Assembly (NCBI GenBank): GCA_947165365.1
Contig: CAMVAF010000013.1
Coordinates: 1-34,984, forward strand
DNA length: 34,984 nt
Source: an uncultured Clostridia bacterium
GTDB lineage: Bacteria > Bacillota_I > Bacilli_A > RF39 > UBA660
Direction: 5' to 3'
Shown: positions 1-6,559 of the stretch, piece after piece
Position numbering within the stretch: position 1 is the stretch's first letter
Layout: the number at the start of each line of letters is the position of its first letter
The notes under the pieces: model-generated
The model's input: only the letters and a program-made list of their open reading frames with translations
Told to the model about the DNA's origin: nothing
Database searches by the model: none
Position numbers and translations under genes: made by a program

Positions 1-51
1 CTTTACTCATATTATTCAATTCTTTGCAATTATTATGAAAAAAATTGCCTA

Positions 52-80
52 TTGAAATTAGTAACATTTTGTGGTAATAT
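52..80 (+). promoter_or_regulatory. Promoter of the convergent (antitoxin-like) RNA, copy 1
   Basis: The -35 box TTGAAA (52-57) and -10 box TAATAT (75-80) are separated by exactly 17 nt, which predicts a start near 87. The same arrangement with different sequence stands in front of the second copy at 21506-21534. No coding sequence follows on this strand, so it should drive a small RNA. Confidence 0.7.
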
Positions 81-117
81 TAGGATGTAAGCAAGAAAAC
101 TTGCATAAAATAAAAAA

Positions 118-153
118 GGGAAATACTTAACTTGCAGTGTTGAGTACTTGCCC
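118..153 (+). repeat. Left arm of inverted repeat, copy 1
   Basis: Read on the plus strand this arm contains two blocks, GGGAAATACT(T)AACT and GTTGAGTACTTGCC, separated by six bases. The same two blocks, fused without a spacer, occur on the minus strand at 315-342. The arm also folds on itself (TACTTAAC 124-131 with GTTGAGTA 139-146). On the minus strand that hairpin is followed by TTTCCCTTTTTTATTTT and would terminate the peptide mRNA near 105. Confidence 0.8.
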
Positions 154-167
154 AATAAATAGACAAT

Positions 168-203
168 GTACTTAATCTATTGCAGATTGAGTACTATTTT
201 TTT
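168..203 (+). terminator. Intrinsic terminator of the convergent RNA, copy 1
   Basis: Perfect 11-bp stem (168-178 with 184-194, one G-U pair) with a 5-nt loop, followed by TATTTTTTT. The last stem base is also the last base of the opposing peptide's stop codon (194-196). Confidence 0.75.
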
Positions 204-283
204 ATTATTAGAGTCAATAAAGAGACTATTAACAAAATGATGATTAGTATTAGAAATGAGATTAATAAATCTTTTTTCTTCAT
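194..283 (-). CDS. 29-aa hydrophobic peptide, candidate type I toxin, copy 1
   Basis: The ORF begins at an ATG (281-283) behind a textbook AAAGGAGG ribosome binding site (about 294-301), reads MKKKDLL, then an almost unbroken run of Leu/Ile/Val/Ser, and ends in Lys-Lys before TAG. A basic N-terminus, a single membrane helix of about 20 residues and a basic tail are the usual build of type I toxins and small holin-like peptides. It is too short for ordinary gene callers. The ribosome binding site sits on the 3' side of a local stem (GCC..CTTTC with GAAAG..GGC), so translation is probably limited by leader structure. A second ORF of the same design lies at 21659-21751. I do not recognise it as a member of a named toxin family; toxicity is inference. 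Confidence 0.7.
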   Translation of the reverse strand: MKKKDLLISFLILIIILLIVSLLTLIIKK

Positions 284-314
284 AATTATCAAGCCTCCTT
301 TCTTTACGAAAGTT

Positions 315-342
315 GGCAAGTACTCAACAGTTAGTATTTCCC
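315..342 (-). repeat. Right arm of inverted repeat: 5' leader of the peptide mRNA, copy 1
   Basis: On the minus strand this 28-nt segment opens the peptide mRNA. All 28 bases can pair with the reverse complement of the left arm, which is the 3' end of the same mRNA if transcription reaches the terminator near 105. This gives a long-distance 5'-3' closure of the mRNA. Confidence 0.75.
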
Positions 343-349
343 GTATCTA

Positions 350-378
350 ATATTAGCATAAGTGGAAATATAGTTCAA
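350..378 (-). promoter_or_regulatory. Promoter of the peptide mRNA, copy 1
   Basis: On the minus strand the -35 box TTGAAC (373-378) and -10 box TAATAT (350-355) are spaced 17 nt. The transcript would start near 343, directly at the 28-nt leader repeat. Confidence 0.7.
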
Positions 379-530
379 TATATTTAGATATAATTTTACA
401 AAAATATTTTTGACATATCTCCTTTACTTATATTATTCTGTTATTCCAGAAAATAATTATTATTTTTTCTTGATATTATTGCTAATCTTTAATATAACAT
501 TGGTAAGGAATGTAAGGAAGAGGTGATTTT

Positions 531-653
531 ATGGAATTAGCTAAAGTTACAACAAATAAGAATATTATGATGTATTATTTTTCTTCAGAATCTTTATTAA
601 GTTTAAAAGAAGAAGCAAGACTAACTTGCTTCTTCTTTAGTTTCTTCTTTTAA
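531..653 (+). CDS. Possible 40-aa small protein
   Basis: An ATG at 531 follows a GAGGTGA ribosome binding site at good spacing and opens a 40-codon frame ending in TAA at 651-653. The N-terminal 33 residues look ordinary (MELAKVTTNKNIMM...). The last part is Phe-rich (CFFFSFFF) because it reads through the terminator hairpin at 606-638. A TTGACA box at 410-415 lies upstream, but with only a weak -10. It could be a genuine small gene whose end doubles as a terminator, or the remnant of a longer gene. I recognise no family. Confidence 0.3.
   Translation: MELAKVTTNKNIMMYYFSSESLLSLKEEARLTCFFFSFFF
606..638. terminator. Bidirectional terminator at the end of the glycosidase gene
   Basis: Perfect 14-bp stem (606-619 with 625-638) with a 5-nt loop that contains the TAG stop of the minus-strand gene at 621. 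T-rich runs follow in both directions (TAGTTTCTTCTTTT on plus, TAAACTTAATAAAG on minus), so it likely serves mainly the minus-strand gene. Confidence 0.7.
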
Positions 654-1664
654 ATTAGGAAAGAATCCCCAACCTGTTACAACACTTCTTCCATTTTGAA
701 CTGATTTTCCACTAATATTTTTAGGATTATTAATTAATTTATTATTAATTACAAGTTGTGTACTAGTTCCACCATCAAGATTAGCGGCATTATAGGCTCC
801 ATATAATTTCAATGTATCAACAAGTTCTTTCATATTAGGTCCTGCAGCATGTGTTCCTTCGGTTACTAAGAATAAGACAATACCATCTTTTCTTTGAGCA
901 ATAGCAACTCTTGCAGCACGAGAAAATCCTCCAGCAGCATTATTGAATTTAGGAACTTCACCATTAACAATTAAGAATGGTCCAAATTGCATACCATCAC
1001 GCATTCCCATTTCAATTGCTTCTTCACCAGTTGCTTTAACAAGTAATAATTTATTATCATTAGTAAATCCTATAATATCACCTTTTTTACTATCTGTTGA
1101 CCAAATTACTTTACCATCTTTAATAACATAACCTCTTGGTATATCACTACCATAACCATAATCAACAAATCCACCACCATTAATACCAATAGTAGCTCCT
1201 AATCTTTTAGCCATATTAATAACTTTTTCTTTACCACTACTATTTTTAGTATTAAATTTCTGACAAGTCATTATTCTTACTTTAGCTGGATCATATATGG
1301 CTACTAAATGAGCATCATATTTACCAACTTTTACTTTTAAGTATTTATAATCTTCATTTCCTTCATCTCTAGTTAGGATTGCTTCATCATAAGGATTATC
1401 ATAACTTTCTCTTGGTTTAGTATCAATAACTATATCATCAAGATTTACTTCTTCATCAATAGGTGTAAAACTATCCATACTAATTACTTCATTAACACGA
1501 TCTTCACTATAGAAAATATAAGCAATATAATCATGGGTTTTAGTACTTATTGCCGTTGAGATAATCGTGTTTTGCAAATTAGAAAACATTGGACTATATA
1601 CAACAAAGAACCCTATAGCTACTAAAATATCTAAAACTATAAATGTAATTGTTAACTTTTTCAT
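621..1664 (-). CDS. Membrane-anchored phosphodiester glycosidase family protein (NAGPA domain)
   Basis: A 347-aa protein with an N-terminal membrane segment (about residues 5-24) and an extracellular domain from about residue 110 to the end. The conserved blocks of the NAGPA / exopolysaccharide-biosynthesis YmdE-like fold are visible: INGGGF (161-166), FGPFLIVNGE (227-236), the Arg-containing FSRAARVAIAQ (247-257) and NLDGGTST (295-302). The family cleaves GlcNAc-phosphodiesters in eukaryotes. In Gram-positive bacteria it is found beside polysaccharide genes and is thought to act on phosphodiester-linked glycans at the cell surface. Its ATG overlaps the stop of the upstream gene (TAATG), so the two are co-translated. 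A phosphodiester-cleaving enzyme fits the LicD-decorated glycan operon just upstream; that link is inference. Confidence 0.85.
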   Translation of the reverse strand: MKKLTITFIVLDILVAIGFFVVYSPMFSNLQNTIISTAISTKTHDYIAYIFYSEDRVNEVISMDSFTPIDEEVNLDDIVIDTKPRESYDNPYDEAILTRDEGNEDYKYLKVKVGKYDAHLVAIYDPAKVRIMTCQKFNTKNSSGKEKVINMAKRLGATIGINGGGFVDYGYGSDIPRGYVIKDGKVIWSTDSKKGDIIGFTNDNKLLLVKATGEEAIEMGMRDGMQFGPFLIVNGEVPKFNNAAGGFSRAARVAIAQRKDGIVLFLVTEGTHAAGPNMKELVDTLKLYGAYNAANLDGGTSTQLVINNKLINNPKNISGKSVQNGRSVVTGWGFFPNLKEETKEEAS

Positions 1665-3067
1665 TATCCCTCCAACTTAAAGATACCATTATCTTCTTTT
1701 AATTTATTTATGTTATCTTTTGATATAGCGATAGTTATTCTTACGTTTCTTTCACTAGTACTTCTACTTACTCTTAGGGGATTCTCATAAACCCATAGCA
1801 TATCATTATTATATGTTGTGGTAAAATATCCATTAACACTGCTATCTAATTTAATATCTAGCATACTAGGAATACCAATAAATGATTCTACTTTCTCACT
1901 TTCCATATCACTGATACTATTTTTAAATTCCCCAATATACCAATTATTTTTAACTAATTTATCTTTATAAGATAGATTATCATAATATGTAGTATTTAAG
2001 TATTTTCCTAAAGACTCATCATTCTCTACATTAAATTTCAAACTATTCTTATCATATGTTTTTTTATCTTCTAGTACTTTCTCACTCATTAATTTAATGT
2101 TATCTGAAATATCATAAACAATATAAGTATCTTCTCCTAATTTAACACGACTACCTAAACTTAATTTATTATTTTTAATAATATATGGTTTTTCTTTGGT
2201 TCCATCACCAGACTCAAACATTACACTATTTTTAAGTTTAATAACTGGTCTTATTTCATAGAAACTAGTTTCCTTACTACTTGATACGTTAACCCCATTG
2301 GTATGCCATACTTTATCTTCTGCGTAATCACTTAACCAAAAGATTTCATCTTCCTTTACTAAGTATGATTTTTTATCTTTTACCGTATTTAAAAATCCTG
2401 TGATATCCAAAAGTTTTACATAACCACTTGCAGTATTATCACACTTAATATTTGATAAGTCACTAACCATATCAGTACAAATATTTTCTTTAACCAACAT
2501 ATCTTTATCAATATTATTAAATACCTTTTCATCTAAATACTTATAAATATCTGATTTATCAAAAGAAACCGGTGAACTACTATAAGGTAACATATTTAAA
2601 TAATCATCTAAAATGACCTCTATTGTATTATCTTTATTAATTCTTATTATTCTCCATAATAAATTATTAAACTTTATATAGTTATTACTAACATCACCTT
2701 TATATATATAATTACCTGATGTTATATAAAGACCACTTCCTTCATAAACAATCTCTGAATTACCAGTAATATAACTAGATAACAATAAAGCTCCCCCACT
2801 ACTATCTACTTTAGGATTATAAATACGATAATACTTAATAAATCTTGATCCATAATGAATCAAACATCCCAAAATGAACAAAAAACTAACTAAGCAAAAT
2901 ATTAATTGAAACATTTTACCTTTTTTTACTTTTCTTTTCTTTTTCATTGGAACTTCCTCTTTTTTTACTCTTGTTTCTATATTTTTATTTTCTTTAAAAA
3001 CACTTTCTTTTTTTATTTCTCTTTTAGGTTCTAAATCTAAAATTTCAATATCATCAATATCTTTCAT
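1664..3067 (-). CDS. Single-pass membrane protein with duplicated DUF6273-like extracellular domain
   Basis: A 467-aa protein with a charged cytoplasmic N-terminus (1-51), one membrane helix (about 53-72) and a long outside part. The outside part seems to hold two copies of one fold. The first (about 125-295) has [34 protein letters not shown] and the ending RPVIKLKNSVMFESGDGTKE. The second (about 305-450) has DTYIVYDI, LGKYLNTTYYDNL, WYIGEF and a shorter ending (NVRITIAI). The pattern of a Trp-rich start, a Tyr-Leu block and a 'RPVIKL...GDGT' finish resembles the DUF6273 domains common in Firmicutes surface proteins. The function is unknown. The gene has its own promoter and overlaps the glycosidase gene by one base. 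Confidence 0.7.
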   Translation of the reverse strand: MKDIDDIEILDLEPKREIKKESVFKENKNIETRVKKEEVPMKKKRKVKKGKMFQLIFCLVSFLFILGCLIHYGSRFIKYYRIYNPKVDSSGGALLLSSYITGNSEIVYEGSGLYITSGNYIYKGDVSNNYIKFNNLLWRIIRINKDNTIEVILDDYLNMLPYSSSPVSFDKSDIYKYLDEKVFNNIDKDMLVKENICTDMVSDLSNIKCDNTASGYVKLLDITGFLNTVKDKKSYLVKEDEIFWLSDYAEDKVWHTNGVNVSSSKETSFYEIRPVIKLKNSVMFESGDGTKEKPYIIKNNKLSLGSRVKLGEDTYIVYDISDNIKLMSEKVLEDKKTYDKNSLKFNVENDESLGKYLNTTYYDNLSYKDKLVKNNWYIGEFKNSISDMESEKVESFIGIPSMLDIKLDSSVNGYFTTTYNNDMLWVYENPLRVSRSTSERNVRITIAISKDNINKLKEDNGIFKLEG

Positions 3068-3091
3068 AACTACCTCTTACATACATTAACC

Positions 3092-3119
3092 ATTATATCA
3101 TGAATTAAGAAAAAAACAA
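3092..3119 (-). promoter_or_regulatory. Promoter in front of the duplicated-domain membrane protein gene
   Basis: On the minus strand TTGTTT (3114-3119) and a perfect TATAAT (3092-3097) are spaced 16 nt, within the 59-nt gap behind the glycan operon. No terminator hairpin is visible in this gap, so read-through from the operon is also possible. Confidence 0.5.
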
Positions 3120-3126
3120 GGGAAAA

Positions 3127-4254
3127 TTATTTAAGTACTTTTTCCCATTGTTTAATTATTTTATTAATATGAAATTTTTCATTATTTTTCTTAGTATTAA
3201 CACTCATTTCATTTAATAAATCATCATTATCCATTAATTTTTTTAATTTATCAAGATAATCTTTTTTATTTTTAGCAATAAAACCTGTCTTGCCATTCAC
3301 TATTTCTTCTTCTACTGATTCTCCAAAATCAAAAGTAACAGTTGGAATACCACATTCTGAAGCTTCTAATATACTTAAGGAGAACCCTTCAAAATCACTC
3401 GTATTTAAATTTATTGATGAATTTAATAAAACCTCTTTAGGATTATTAGTACTCCCCATTAGTTTTATTTGATTAGATTTAATTAACTTTTTAATATTTT
3501 CATATTCTTCACCATCACCATATATTTCCAAAGACCAATTAGAATATTTTTTATCATTAAATAACTCTTCAACTATATCAATCATTTTATCTATTCTTTT
3601 TTCTTTAGATAACCTGGCGATAGTAACCAACTTCTTATTCTTTACAACTAAAGCCCTATCCTTTGTTTCAAATCTCACAGCATTATATATACTAATGCTA
3701 TTTTTAAGACCATTTTTAATCGCTTCTTCTTTTGTTTTTTCACATAACCAAATATATGTTACTAAATCTTTGTATTTTACTAAAGTATCATGGGTAGCAG
3801 GATGACGAAAACTTTCGCGAAAATTCAAATGTTGTTCATGAAAAGTCTTACATAAATATTTTTTATCTAACATATCAAGTAATTGATATTGACTAGTTAT
3901 AATATAATCTGGATTAACATCATCTAAATATTTATTTAATTTTTTTACATCACTTTTTAATCTAAAATTATTTAATAACCTTTCATATAATCTTTTAATT
4001 AGTTCCAAATAACGATGATTCTTTATACTTTCCTTAAAATCTTCTAAATGATGCGTATGCCATAAATCTTTATCATTAATCGTCACTAATTTTAATCTAT
4101 CATCATGCTCTAATTTTATTCCTAAATGATCATCTCTTATTGAAACAATAATAACATCATAGCCATTTTTTATTAAATTCTCGCCTACTATTTTATTAAC
4201 TTGCCATACTCCACCATAATTACCACCTTTATTTTGAATAAAAACAATTCTCAT
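3127..4254 (-). CDS. GT4-family glycosyltransferase
   Basis: A 375-aa GT-B fold enzyme. The N-terminal half opens with MRIVFIQNKGGNYGGVW, the glycine-rich acceptor-side loop of GT4 enzymes. The C-terminal half has the nucleotide-sugar signature: a KEKRID block after LVTIARLS, then an E-x7-E motif in DFEGFSLSILEASECGIP, whose two glutamates bind the donor. No membrane segment is seen, so it would act at the inner membrane face on a lipid-linked glycan. It is the last gene of the glycan operon, and its ATG overlaps the flippase stop (TAATG). Donor and acceptor cannot be read from the sequence. Confidence 0.88.
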   Translation of the reverse strand: MRIVFIQNKGGNYGGVWQVNKIVGENLIKNGYDVIIVSIRDDHLGIKLEHDDRLKLVTINDKDLWHTHHLEDFKESIKNHRYLELIKRLYERLLNNFRLKSDVKKLNKYLDDVNPDYIITSQYQLLDMLDKKYLCKTFHEQHLNFRESFRHPATHDTLVKYKDLVTYIWLCEKTKEEAIKNGLKNSISIYNAVRFETKDRALVVKNKKLVTIARLSKEKRIDKMIDIVEELFNDKKYSNWSLEIYGDGEEYENIKKLIKSNQIKLMGSTNNPKEVLLNSSINLNTSDFEGFSLSILEASECGIPTVTFDFGESVEEEIVNGKTGFIAKNKKDYLDKLKKLMDNDDLLNEMSVNTKKNNEKFHINKIIKQWEKVLK

Positions 4255-5753
4255 TAGGCACCTCTTTTAAATAAAATTTTAAATCTATTAAGAAATTTAA
4301 TTTCTTTAAATATTTTAAAAATCAATAGTATTAATAAAGAATTAATAATAGTAAATATTATATAAAACGCTAACCACATTAACAATGAATTAATATTAAA
4401 AATCATTACAAAATAATAGCTTCCAATTAAATCAATAATAAATAAAACAAAAAATTTAATATTTCTAATAAAATAATCTTTTGGTGATTTATTAAAAATA
4501 TGTTGATGAACTACTCTTGTTTTTAATATATACTCTGCTATTAAAACCGAAAATGCAGTAGCTAAAAGTACTCCAGGTATTCCAATAATATTAACAAGTA
4601 CTAAAGATAACACTAGATTAACAATGGTATCTGTAATAGCACAATGCTTAGTTTCTTTATAAAGCCCTCCAGCTGATACAAAAAGATTAGTATCCATCTT
4701 AATTATATAAGTAAATAATATTAAGGAAAAAGATAAACCAATTAAGAAAGATGTCATTATTTTACCTTCATAAAAAATATCAATAAATTGGTTTATGGCA
4801 AGAGCAAGTGGTACACAAATAATTATAGCAACATAAAAGACCATACTATCAAATTCTAGATACAAGTCATACATTTTCTCTTTTGATTTAGCAAGACTAT
4901 TACCAACAATCGCTGTCATTGAACTTTGTAATTTACCTAAAATTTTCTTTAACATATTGATAATATAATTATACGTTGAATATATAGCAACTGAAGAAAG
5001 ACCCAAAAGTGATGAAATAATTAGTGTATCAATATTACTTCCTACTAATCCATTAATTTTATGAAATATTAGGGAATTAAGATATTTTTTAAAACTATAA
5101 TCTTTATTTTTTTCATGAACAGAAACAAGAGGAAATTCTCTTTTACAAATATATACTTCTATTAAATGTGAACATAATTTAACAACACTATGCATAAGAA
5201 GAATATAACCAAATTTAAATCCTGTTAATAACATTATAATTTCTAATATTGATAAAACAATTTGTCCTATTTGACTAGTTAAATTATAAATATATTTCTT
5301 TTCTTTAACTTCTAATAAAACATTATATGGTACAAAGAAATATTCCACCACATTAGAAAGGGAAAATAAAAGAAAAGTTAATACAATATACCAATAACTA
5401 AACGGAGAATCTTTAATAAAGAAAACAACAAAGAATGACACAATAAATGCTATACCAAAAACAATCATTCCTATTCTAGAAAAAGTTTTAAGACCACCTG
5501 AAAGTAATTCATTAAATTTCTTGTGATCATTTTGGCTATTTGGTTTATACAATGAATACAAAAGAGCAGAAGATAATCCTCCATCAACTAAAGCAACATA
5601 TATCATAATATTACTAAATAATTGATATAAACCTAATGTTTCATTACCTAAAACTTGTAAAAATAATTTAACTTTATATATTCCTAGTATTGATACAATT
5701 AAAAGGGGAATAACATCAGTTATAATATTTAAAGCCGTTTTTTTTGTTTTCAT
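4254..5753 (-). CDS. Wzx/MATE-like polysaccharide flippase
   Basis: A 499-aa very hydrophobic protein with about 12-14 predicted membrane helices. Its start (MKTKKTALNIITDVIPLLIVSILGIYKVKLFLQ) and its GLYQLFSNIMIYVALVDGGL segment are typical of the polysaccharide biosynthesis/oligosaccharidyl-lipid flippase family (PF01943-like). It would move the undecaprenyl-linked repeat unit across the membrane. It sits between a LicD gene and a glycosyltransferase, as expected for a Wzx-type step. No Wzy polymerase is visible in the window. Confidence 0.87.
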   Translation of the reverse strand: MKTKKTALNIITDVIPLLIVSILGIYKVKLFLQVLGNETLGLYQLFSNIMIYVALVDGGLSSALLYSLYKPNSQNDHKKFNELLSGGLKTFSRIGMIVFGIAFIVSFFVVFFIKDSPFSYWYIVLTFLLFSLSNVVEYFFVPYNVLLEVKEKKYIYNLTSQIGQIVLSILEIIMLLTGFKFGYILLMHSVVKLCSHLIEVYICKREFPLVSVHEKNKDYSFKKYLNSLIFHKINGLVGSNIDTLIISSLLGLSSVAIYSTYNYIINMLKKILGKLQSSMTAIVGNSLAKSKEKMYDLYLEFDSMVFYVAIIICVPLALAINQFIDIFYEGKIMTSFLIGLSFSLILFTYIIKMDTNLFVSAGGLYKETKHCAITDTIVNLVLSLVLVNIIGIPGVLLATAFSVLIAEYILKTRVVHQHIFNKSPKDYFIRNIKFFVLFIIDLIGSYYFVMIFNINSLLMWLAFYIIFTIINSLLILLIFKIFKEIKFLNRFKILFKRGA

Positions 5754-5761
5754 ATTTCCTC

Positions 5762-6553
5762 CTATTCATCATAATCTTTATTTAAATCAAGTATCATTTT
5801 TCCTTTTCCATGACCATATCTTTCAGATTCAGGTGGTAATTTCATATAATCACCATATCTCATTTTAAGAAATCCTTCATATCCAGAAGGAGCAAAATAG
5901 TTTCTTCCCTCAAAAGGAAGTTCTATTTTTTTAAACCAATCTTTCCCTAAACTCTGGGTAGGTATCATTCGATATTCAATAAATTCTTTATTAAAATGCA
6001 ACAATTTATTAATATTTTTTCTCGCTATTTTATTAGCTTTCCTTCTAGTAAATATATGTAAAAATAGATATATTATTTTTCCTTTAAAATTATTAGGTTT
6101 CATTTCTCTATTTACAAATAAACTTGCTATCTTAATTCTTTTTTTAAATAAAAATTGTTGATATTTACTTTTAGGATATTTAAATAATGGAAAAATATCA
6201 ATATTAATTCCTTTTTTAAATGGTAAATAATTAAGATCTTTCTCAACCATCGTTGTATGATACTTTCTAATTTTAGAAAAGATATATGTACATGTATCAG
6301 TGTTATAAACATTTTGTAAATAATATTTAGGATTAATTTCTTTTTCCAAATCCAATAATTTTAGATAATCATCAGGCATCATTGCTACATCGATATCATC
6401 ATCCCAAGGAATAAATCCCTTGTGTCTTACTGCACCAAGAAGAGTTCCATACATAATATAATAAGTTAAATTGTGACTTTTACAAAAATCATCAAAATAA
6501 TCCATTATTTCTAGTTCTATTTTTTTTACTTTTTCTAAATCTTCATTTTCCAT
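5762..6553 (-). CDS. LicD-family phosphotransferase (single domain)
   Basis: A 263-aa protein with one LicD domain. The nucleotidyltransferase-like core is seen at about 36-55: GTLLGAVRHKGFIPW followed by DDDID, whose acidic residues are expected to bind metal. The C-terminal family block FLKMRYGDYMKLPP also remains. LicD proteins attach phosphocholine, or in the related fukutin/FKRP enzymes ribitol phosphate, from CDP-activated donors. It follows the double-LicD gene after 6 nt and precedes the flippase by 8 nt, so decoration probably happens before export. The substrate is not determinable, but the upstream cytidylyltransferase and SDR suggest a CDP-polyol rather than choline; no choline kinase or choline transporter is seen. 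Confidence 0.87.
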   Translation of the reverse strand: MENEDLEKVKKIELEIMDYFDDFCKSHNLTYYIMYGTLLGAVRHKGFIPWDDDIDVAMMPDDYLKLLDLEKEINPKYYLQNVYNTDTCTYIFSKIRKYHTTMVEKDLNYLPFKKGINIDIFPLFKYPKSKYQQFLFKKRIKIASLFVNREMKPNNFKGKIIYLFLHIFTRRKANKIARKNINKLLHFNKEFIEYRMIPTQSLGKDWFKKIELPFEGRNYFAPSGYEGFLKMRYGDYMKLPPESERYGHGKGKMILDLNKDYDE

Positions 6554-6559
6554 ATTAAC

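Larger units (their letters stand above)
87..205 (+). ncRNA. Candidate antisense RNA of a type I toxin-antitoxin-like locus, copy 1
   Basis: The predicted RNA of about 120 nt starts after the promoter at 52-80. It has a short 5' hairpin (GCAAG aaaa CTTGC, 91-104), then a segment (118-153) that is nearly identical to the 5' leader of the opposing peptide mRNA. It ends at a strong intrinsic terminator: an 11-bp hairpin (168-178 with 184-194) followed by a T tract (197-203). The RNA overlaps the stop codon and the whole predicted 3' untranslated region of the peptide mRNA, so it is antisense to that mRNA's 3' end. No ORF with a ribosome binding site is visible in it. The 5' hairpin is conserved letter for letter in copy 2. 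The RNA role is inferred from layout; expression cannot be seen here. Confidence 0.6.

Noticed and set aside
20-53. GCAATT...AATTGC hairpin near the left edge as a terminator
   Set aside because: A 6-bp stem with a long loop and no T run on either strand.
118-342. The inverted repeats as ends of a miniature transposon (MITE)
   Set aside because: The arms differ between the two loci while pairing within each locus is preserved, no target-site duplication is seen, and promoters lie just outside both arms. This fits RNA pairing better than transposition, though it is not fully excluded.
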